45,310 nucleotides of DNA from the NCBI GenBank assembly GCA_937951485.1, contig CALEDJ010000015.1, positions 1 to 45,310 of the forward strand. The letters are read 5' to 3'. Numbering within the stretch: the first letter of the stretch is position 1; each line of letters begins with the position of its first letter. Below the pieces are notes generated by a model. It was not told the DNA's origin. It worked only from the letters and a program-made list of their open reading frames with translations, and ran no database searches. Origin of the DNA: an uncultured bacterium (GTDB lineage Bacteria; Hydrogenedentota; Hydrogenedentia; Hydrogenedentales; CAILVY01). The position numbers and the translations under genes were made by a program. This document shows positions 34,113 through 40,498 of the stretch, piece by piece.

Positions 34113-34783
34113 TTGTAGCCGAACAGAAGCCCTTTGAGGATATTTACAGTTACGCCAAGAGGCATCGGCGCGTGTTGTTGCTGGGCTGCGGCACCTGCGT
34201 GACGGTGTGCATGGCCGGCGGCGAAAAGGAAGTGGGCATCCTGGCCTCGCTGGTCCGCCTCGCCGCCCGCGAACGCAATGACGACATCACGGTGGATGAG
34301 CACACCATCACGCGGCAGTGCGACGCGGAGTTTTTCGATGAGACGACCGCCCGGAAAGCCGCCGACGCCGAGGCCGTCATCTCGATGGGCTGCGGCGTGG
34401 GCGTGCAGTTCTGCGCACAACGATTCCCCGACAAAATCGTGTACCCCGCCCTGAACACCAAGTTCTACGGCGCCACAATCGAGCAAGGGGTGTGGGCGGA
34501 ACGTTGCGCGGGTTGCGGCGAATGCGTGCTGGCGGATTTCGGCGGCATATGCCCCGTCGCGCGGTGCTCCAAGAGCCTGTTGAACGGCCCCTGCGGCGGT
34601 TCGCAAGACGGCCGATGCGAGGTGGACCCGGAGCGTGTCGAGTGCGCCTGGCAACTCATTTACGAGCGAATGGAGGCGATGGGCCGCCTTGAGGAATTGG
34701 AGAAGATACAGCCGTTCAAGGACTGGTCGCAGCACCGCGACGGCGGCCCAAGAACCATCACAAGGGAAGAAGTGCGGCTATGA
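34109..34783 (+). CDS. metV: methylene-tetrahydrofolate reductase C-terminal-domain protein MetV
   Basis: 224 residues from the ATG at 34109 in ATGA overlap. Cysteine-rich zinc/iron-sulfur protein: GCGTCVTVC near residue 27, GCGVGVQFC near 95, and a C-terminal CAGCGECVLADFGGICPVAR (about 136-155) and GPCGGSQDGRCEV (about 165-177), the last being the MetV-typical NGPCGG..G.CE motif. It partners MetF in acetogens and other Wood-Ljungdahl bacteria and is required for activity. Coupled to metF by a second ATGA. Confidence 0.93.
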   Translation: MIVAEQKPFEDIYSYAKRHRRVLLLGCGTCVTVCMAGGEKEVGILASLVRLAARERNDDITVDEHTITRQCDAEFFDETTARKAADAEAVISMGCGVGVQFCAQRFPDKIVYPALNTKFYGATIEQGVWAERCAGCGECVLADFGGICPVARCSKSLLNGPCGGSQDGRCEVDPERVECAWQLIYERMEAMGRLEELEKIQPFKDWSQHRDGGPRTITREEVRL

Positions 34784-35835
34784 ACACCACCATGCTGAAA
34801 GCCGGAAGCCGGTTGGAGCGGATATTGCGCTCGGGGCGCCCCGTCGTCACCGCAGAATTAGGGCCGCCCAAGAGCGCTGACACGGATCTCATCCGCAGAA
34901 AGGCCGGATACCTGCGGGGCGTGGTTGATGCCGCCAATATCACGGACAACCAGACTGCAATCGTGCGCATGTCGTCCATTGGGGCCGCTCTGATCGCGAT
35001 GCAGGAGGGCCTCGAACCGGTCATCCAGATCACATGCCGTGACCGCAACCGCTTGGCCGTTCAGAGCGACGTCTTGGGGGCCTATGCCCTGGGTATTCGC
35101 AATGTCCTGTGCCTGACCGGCGACCACCAGAAATTCGGCAACCATCCTGCGGCGAAAAATGTGTTCGACATGGACTCCATCCAGCTGGTGGCCATGCTGA
35201 GAGCCATGCGGGATGAAAAAGTCTTTGCCTGCGGCGATGAAATCCGCAACTCGAAAAAGGCGCCCGTCGTCGAGCCAAGAATGTTCATCGGCGCTGCCGC
35301 CAATCCCTTTGGCGATCCCTTCCCCTTCCGGGTCGCGCGCCTGGCCAAAAAGGTCAATGCCGGGGCCGATTTCATTCAGACGCAGTGCATTTACGACATG
35401 AAACGGTTCCGGCAGTGGATGCAGCAGGTGTGTGACCGGGGACTCCATGAAAGGGTTTACATTCTGGCCGGCATCACTCCCCTGAAGTCACTGCGAATGG
35501 CGGAGCACATGCGCGACAATGTCGCGGGGTTGACCGTGCCCGAAGAGATCATTGAACGACTGCGCGGCGCGGAAAATGCCGCCGAGGAAGGCGAGCGAAT
35601 CGCCGTCGAGCAGATTCAGGAATTGCTCCAGATTCCAGGTGTGCACGGCGTGCATATCATGGCGATTGAAAGCGAACACATAGTACCCGATCTGCTGAAG
35701 AAAGCGGGGCTGTTGCCGCGCCCGGTCGTGGCAGACCCTTTGCATGACGCAGTGACGTCCGGCCCCGAAATGCTGCGCGATTCCGTAAGCGGCGTTGCGG
35801 AGAATCGCAACCGGGCCGCGCAACCCGTCGGATAA
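34780..35835 (+). CDS. metF: methylenetetrahydrofolate reductase
   Basis: 351 residues, starting in ATGA overlap with metV. TIM-barrel MetF: VVTAELGPPKSADT (residues 22-35) with the catalytic-region Glu, ITCRDRNRLAVQSD (about 84-97), LTGDHQKFG (about 111-119), a GAAANPFG motif (about 172) and AGADFIQTQCIYDM near 202. Reduces methylene-THF to methyl-THF using flavin; in this operon the electrons probably come through MetV and the Hdr-MvhD complex rather than directly from NADH. Last gene of the unit; about 80 nt later the third sigma-54 promoter begins the next unit. Confidence 0.96.
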   Translation: MNTTMLKAGSRLERILRSGRPVVTAELGPPKSADTDLIRRKAGYLRGVVDAANITDNQTAIVRMSSIGAALIAMQEGLEPVIQITCRDRNRLAVQSDVLGAYALGIRNVLCLTGDHQKFGNHPAAKNVFDMDSIQLVAMLRAMRDEKVFACGDEIRNSKKAPVVEPRMFIGAAANPFGDPFPFRVARLAKKVNAGADFIQTQCIYDMKRFRQWMQQVCDRGLHERVYILAGITPLKSLRMAEHMRDNVAGLTVPEEIIERLRGAENAAEEGERIAVEQIQELLQIPGVHGVHIMAIESEHIVPDLLKKAGLLPRPVVADPLHDAVTSGPEMLRDSVSGVAENRNRAAQPVG

Positions 35836-35914
35836 TCTGCGAAAGTTGTCTTGCAATAATGCGAATGTCAAAGATAGCCCATCCTCAGAACGCTGGACAA
35901 CCCCCTCCACACGG

Positions 35915-35930
35915 TGGCACATGATTTGCT
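35915..35930 (+). promoter_or_regulatory. sigma-54 promoter of the PRC-barrel/formate dehydrogenase unit
   Basis: TGGCACATGATTTGCT: TGGCAC at 35915-35920 and TTGCT at 35926-35930, GG and GC 10 nt apart, a full match to the consensus core. Predicted start near 35941, giving a leader of about 135 nt before the PRC-barrel gene. An inverted GGTAT...ATACC lies in that leader (36039-36056). Confidence 0.85.
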
Positions 35931-36077
35931 CTTTATTCTTACAGATCGCAATGGACTCCTTTATATTGCGTTGTCTTCGGCACTTGACGCGCCATGTGGA
36001 CCACGCTCTGCTGGCGGATATGAATATATGAACAACGCCGGTATTGACTGCGATACCGATAAAGGGAGAATCAGGCC

Positions 36078-36770
36078 ATGGTTATCAGCATGAGATCATT
36101 GCTGGGGCACCGGGTTCGGTGCAGTGATGGATATGTGGCCAGGATTTCCGACCTCCATCTCTACAACGGGGATTGGCGAGCGCAGCAAGTGGTATTAAGC
36201 GTGCCGACCCAACCCTGGCGCAAGACAGTGGTGAAAACAGAGAAGTTCACCGCGATCGACTGGACGAAACAGAATTTCGCCATAGCGTGTACGCGAGGGG
36301 ATGTCGAGCGGGCCGACTGCATTGAGGACAATCCCCCCATTGATTGGATTGCCGAGCAGAACGCCCTCAATTTCAACGTATGCGCAACGCATTGGTCGCC
36401 TTGGTCCGCATTTCCGCAAGACGTTGTCCCAAATGTTTCCGATAAGGGTCCGCAACTGTACAGTCTGCGACACCTCTTGCGTTATTCCGTTCAAGGGCGT
36501 GACGGCCAGTTCATCGGGAAAGTTTTCGACTTCTGCATGGAACCGAAGGGCTGGGGGGTTTCGAGCATTACAGTTCGCGTGGCTGAGTCGGGAAGCATCA
36601 AGTGTATTGCCCTGGACATCGGCAACGTATCGTCTGTGGATTTTGAGCGCCGCGTCATCGCGCTCAATTTGAACAAGGAGGCCGTGGTCAAGGCGGAGTC
36701 TTTCACGACCTTCCATGAAAGCGGCGTGCGTGCGTTCGCAAGCAGGGTGTGTGCGCGTCTGACCGGCTGA
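36078..36770 (+). CDS. double PRC-barrel domain protein
   Basis: 230 residues (AGGGAG about 12 nt upstream). Two PRC-barrel beta domains: residues 1-80 (SLLGHRVRCSDGYVARISDL, then WRAQQVVLSV) and about 130-215 (SLRHLLRYSVQGRDGQFIGK, then VFDFCMEPKGWGVSSITVRV). PRC-barrels serve as RNA-processing (RimM), photosynthetic reaction-centre or stress-related modules; function here is unknown. No signal peptide or membrane helix. As first gene behind a sigma-54 promoter and ahead of formate dehydrogenase genes, it may help to assemble or regulate that complex; this is a guess. Confidence 0.85.
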   Translation: MVISMRSLLGHRVRCSDGYVARISDLHLYNGDWRAQQVVLSVPTQPWRKTVVKTEKFTAIDWTKQNFAIACTRGDVERADCIEDNPPIDWIAEQNALNFNVCATHWSPWSAFPQDVVPNVSDKGPQLYSLRHLLRYSVQGRDGQFIGKVFDFCMEPKGWGVSSITVRVAESGSIKCIALDIGNVSSVDFERRVIALNLNKEAVVKAESFTTFHESGVRAFASRVCARLTG

Positions 36771-36881
36771 TTGCACAACGTCGCGCGAGGCAATGCGGGT
36801 TGATAAGAGAGCGGCAACGCCTGGGGCGCTTCATGCCGCGAGACACGCGCGCCGAGGCAATACCAATAAGGAGAACAACCA

Positions 36882-37394
36882 ATGGCCGTAGCGCTGGAGA
36901 TTGACCTTGCGCCGGTAGAGGAAATTCTGGAGAAGAGCGCGGCGTCGCGGAACGGGGATGACGAGGAGTTCTGTTCCGGGGACATCATCTCCATCCTGCA
37001 GGAGATACAGCGGATTTACGGTTATCTCCCGTTTGAGGCGCTACGGCGGGTCAGTCAGCGCACCGGCGTACCCGAGAGCCGCATCCAGGGAGTGGTGACA
37101 TTCTATGCCCAGTTCCATCGAGAGCCGCGCGGCCGCCACAGGCTGACCCTTTGCTGCGGCACCTCGTGCCACGTGCGGGGCGGCAACAAACTGTTGGATG
37201 CCGTCAAGAAAGTGCTTGACCTCGAACCCGGCAGCACGTCGGCGGATTCCCAAGTTACATTGGAGACGGCCGCGTGCCTCGGCGCCTGTGCGCTGTCGCC
37301 GGTCATGGTCATCAACGGCAAGTACTATGGCAAGTTGACCCCGCGCAAGGGCGAGCGACTCGTACGGATGATGGCGCGGGAAGAACAGACATGA
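36882..37394 (+). CDS. NuoE-like [2Fe-2S] subunit of the formate dehydrogenase complex
   Basis: 170 residues (AAGGAGAACAACCA before the ATG). A four-helix N-terminus (SILQEIQRIYGYLP) is followed by a thioredoxin-like domain with the [2Fe-2S] ligands in CCGTSCHVRGG (C-x4-C) and CLGACALSP (C-x3-C). It shares ATGA with the NuoF-GltD fusion and so probably delivers electrons to it. It is a paralogue of the 18346-18846 product, with clearly different sequence. Confidence 0.94.
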   Translation: MAVALEIDLAPVEEILEKSAASRNGDDEEFCSGDIISILQEIQRIYGYLPFEALRRVSQRTGVPESRIQGVVTFYAQFHREPRGRHRLTLCCGTSCHVRGGNKLLDAVKKVLDLEPGSTSADSQVTLETAACLGACALSPVMVINGKYYGKLTPRKGERLVRMMAREEQT

Positions 37395-40300
37395 AAAGAC
37401 TGGGCACCGTCGCCGAATTGCATGCCTGGAGAGAACGCATCCGCGCCAATGTAAGGAAGGGGGGTCACACCATCGCGGTATGCGGCACCGGATGCGATGC
37501 GGTGGGAGCCTCGGAAGTGGCGGAGGCCCTCGATCGGGCGATTGCACAACGGGGGCTGGAGCGGTCAGTCCTGGTGAAGCGCACCGGCTGTCATGGCTTT
37601 TGTGAACAAGGGCCGATCGTGGTGGTGCGTCCCGGCGACATCTTCTATGCGCGGGTCGAGCCTGCGGATGCCGCGGAAATTGTGGACAAGAGCGTGGCGG
37701 GGGGGGAAATCATTGAACGCCTGTTGTACAAGGACCCTGTCACCGGGGAACGGGTGATACGGGAACAGGACATTCCTTTTTATGCCCGGCAGACCCGCGT
37801 GCTGCTGCGCGACAACAGTCGCATGGACCCGCTCTCGCTGGAGGACTACGTCGCGAACGACGGGTATGCGGCGCTCGCCAAAGCGCTGAGCGAAATGACG
37901 CCCGACCAGGTCATTGACGAAATCCTTGAGTCTGGGCTGAGGGGGCGCGGCGGCGCCGGATTTCCGACGGGCGTGAAATGGCGCTTTTGCCGGGAAGCGC
38001 CGGGCGAATGCAAAGTGATCGTGTGCAATGCCGACGAGGGCGACCCGGGCGCGTTCATGGACCGCAGCCTCCTGGAAGGCGCGCCGCATGCAATTCTCGA
38101 GGGCATGTGCATCGCGGCCTATGCGATTGGGGCGCGCCGGGGCTTCGTTTATGTCCGGGCCGAATACCCCCTCGCCGTGCGCCACACGCGCATCGCCATC
38201 GAGCAGGCGCAACAGGCGGGATTGCTGGGCGACAGGATTCTGGGGACCGGTTTTCGGCTTCATCTCAGTGTGCGCGAAGGCGCCGGCGCTTTCGTGTGCG
38301 GCGAAGAAACAGCGCTGATCGCTTCCCTCGAGGGGCGGCGCGGCACGCCGAGGACCCGGCCCCCCTTTCCCGCGCGCCAGGGATACCGGGGGCAACCGAC
38401 GACCATCAATAACGTCGAGACACTGGCCAATGTCCCGCTGATCCTGCGACATGGGAAGGACTGGTACCGTTCCATCGGGACCGACGCCAGCAAGGGCACC
38501 AAGATATTCGCCCTCGCGGGCAAAGTGAACAACACCGGCCTGGTCGAAGCGCCGATGGGCGCGACCCTGAGACAGATCATTTTCGATATCGGCGGGGGCA
38601 TCCCCCGGAAGCGCCGCGTCAAAGCGGTCCAGATGGGCGGTCCCTCGGGTGGCTGTGTGCCGGCCCAATTCCTGGATCTGCCGATTGACTACGAATCCAT
38701 GAAGGAGATTGGGGCTATCATGGGGTCCGGCGGCCTCATCGTCATGGATGAATTGACGTGCATCGTTGACATCGCCCGGTTCTTCATGGAGTTCGTGCAA
38801 AACGAGTCCTGCGGAAAATGTGTACCGTGTCGCATCGGCACCCGCCATCTCCTTGACCTGTTGACCCGCATCTGCGAAGGTCAGGGCCAGGAGGGCGACA
38901 TCGAGCGGCTCGAAGAACTCGCCCGGCTGGTCAAGGCGGGTTCGCTGTGCGGGCTGGGGCAGACCGCACCGAATCCGGTGCTCTCAACGCTGCGCTATTT
39001 CCGCGAAGAGTATGAGGAACACATCCGGCAACGGCATTGCCGGGCTGCGGCCTGCGAAGCCCTGGTCGAAACGCCATGCAGTCACGCGTGCCCCGCCGGT
39101 GTGAATGTCCCCCATTACATCGGACTCATCGCGGAGGGAAGAGAAAACGATGCCGTAAACGTGGTGCGGCGCCGGAATCCCTTTGTGTCGGTGTGCGGGC
39201 GGGTATGCGATGCGCCCTGTGAAACGCGCTGCCGCCGCGTTGATCTGGACGAGCCGCTGGCCATCCGGGCGCTCAAGCGTTATGCCGGCGACCACAATGA
39301 CAACGGAAGAGCGACACTCACGCGTCCGGTTTCGGGGAAAGCGGAAGTGGCCATTATCGGCAGCGGTCCCGCAGGACTGGCATGCGCCTATTTTCTGGCG
39401 CTGCTGCAGCGGTGCTCAACGGTTTTCGAGGCGCTGCCGATTCCCGGGGGCATGCTGGCCGTGGGCATTCCCGAGTTCCGCCTTCCCAAGGCAGCACTTC
39501 AGGCCGACATTGATTTCATCCTGTCGCACGGCGTGGACCTGCGTACCAACACGCGCATCGGCAAAGCCGACGCGCTTCTGAGCCAAGGCTATCGCGCCGT
39601 GTTTGTCGCCACGGGGGCTCAGACCGGCCAGCCATTGAACATTGAAGGGGAGCGGAGCGCGGGGGTGATTGATGCATTGAGCCTGCTGCGGCGCCGCGCG
39701 CTGGGCGAACCGTGTCATTGCGGGAAGATCGTGGCGGTGGTTGGTGGCGGCAACGCGGCGGTGGACGCTGCGCGGTCGGCGCTGCGTCTGGGTGCCGAAA
39801 CGGTTTACATCCTGTATCGTCGGACGCGGGAGGAAATGCCCGCCTATGAGGAGGAAGTGGAGGCCGGACTTGCGGAAGGACTGGAACTGATGGAACTGGT
39901 GGCGCCGAAGCGCATCCATACAGCAGACGGCAGGGTGTCAGGGATCGAACTGATCAAGATGCGCCTCGGAGAGGCGGACTCCGGCGGACGCCGCCGCCCC
40001 ATCCCTGTCGAAGGCAGTGAATTCGTGCTGCCATGCGACATGGTGGTTCCCGCCATCGGTCAACAGCCGTCCCTGGAGCCGGTGAATCACCTGGTTGAAC
40101 GGACTGCTTCGGGGGCGGTGCGCGTGGACGCCCGCACATGCGTGACATCCGTGGCGCGGATCTTCGCCGGAGGCGATTGCATTTCCGGCGGCGGCACCGT
40201 CATCGAAGCCATCGCGGCGGGACAAAGGACGGCCGTGGCGATAGACCGCCTGCTGGGCGGGTCGGGAGTGCTGCCCGAAAACACCGGCGGCAGCCTGTGG

Positions 40301-40495
40301 CGCCCCGCCGCCGAACAAATGGCCGCCGCGTCCTCTCGCTGCAAAGAAGACATGCTTCCGGTCGAACACCGCCGGAACGGATTCGCGGAGGTGGTCGCCG
40401 GCCTGGGACCGCTGCATGCGCGGCAGGAAGCGCAACGCTGCATGCGTTGCGACCTGGAAAGAAGGCACCGGCGCCCCGTGAAACAGGAAAGGTAG
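37391..40495 (+). CDS. NuoF-like flavoprotein fused to a GltD/NfnB-like NAD(P)H oxidoreductase
   Basis: 1034 residues from the ATG at 37391 (ATGA overlap). N-terminal thioredoxin-like [2Fe-2S] domain (CGTGCDAVGA, RTGCHGFCEQGP). NuoF core: FMN motif GLRGRGGAGFPTGVKW (about 184-199), CNADEGDPGAFMDR, GAGAFVCGEETALIASLEGR (about 298), and the cluster ESCGKCVPCRIG (about 472). Instead of the usual ferredoxin tail it continues into a GltD/NfnB-like half: CSHACPAGVNVPHYIGLIAE (about 562), CGRVCDAPCETRC, FAD site VAIIGSGPAGLACAY (about 654), NAD(P) site VAVVGGGNAAVDAARSAL (about 780), and GGDCISGGGTVIEAIAAGQR near 925. One polypeptide therefore has two flavin and two nucleotide sites, a bifurcation- or transhydrogenase-like plan. 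It is followed after 3 bp by the formate dehydrogenase. Confidence 0.93.
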   Translation: MKRLGTVAELHAWRERIRANVRKGGHTIAVCGTGCDAVGASEVAEALDRAIAQRGLERSVLVKRTGCHGFCEQGPIVVVRPGDIFYARVEPADAAEIVDKSVAGGEIIERLLYKDPVTGERVIREQDIPFYARQTRVLLRDNSRMDPLSLEDYVANDGYAALAKALSEMTPDQVIDEILESGLRGRGGAGFPTGVKWRFCREAPGECKVIVCNADEGDPGAFMDRSLLEGAPHAILEGMCIAAYAIGARRGFVYVRAEYPLAVRHTRIAIEQAQQAGLLGDRILGTGFRLHLSVREGAGAFVCGEETALIASLEGRRGTPRTRPPFPARQGYRGQPTTINNVETLANVPLILRHGKDWYRSIGTDASKGTKIFALAGKVNNTGLVEAPMGATLRQIIFDIGGGIPRKRRVKAVQMGGPSGGCVPAQFLDLPIDYESMKEIGAIMGSGGLIVMDELTCIVDIARFFMEFVQNESCGKCVPCRIGTRHLLDLLTRICEGQGQEGDIERLEELARLVKAGSLCGLGQTAPNPVLSTLRYFREEYEEHIRQRHCRAAACEALVETPCSHACPAGVNVPHYIGLIAEGRENDAVNVVRRRNPFVSVCGRVCDAPCETRCRRVDLDEPLAIRALKRYAGDHNDNGRATLTRPVSGKAEVAIIGSGPAGLACAYFLALLQRCSTVFEALPIPGGMLAVGIPEFRLPKAALQADIDFILSHGVDLRTNTRIGKADALLSQGYRAVFVATGAQTGQPLNIEGERSAGVIDALSLLRRRALGEPCHCGKIVAVVGGGNAAVDAARSALRLGAETVYILYRRTREEMPAYEEEVEAGLAEGLELMELVAPKRIHTADGRVSGIELIKMRLGEADSGGRRRPIPVEGSEFVLPCDMVVPAIGQQPSLEPVNHLVERTASGAVRVDARTCVTSVARIFAGGDCISGGGTVIEAIAAGQRTAVAIDRLLGGSGVLPENTGGSLWRPAAEQMAAASSRCKEDMLPVEHRRNGFAEVVAGLGPLHARQEAQRCMRCDLERRHRRPVKQER

Positions 40496-40498
40496 GGG

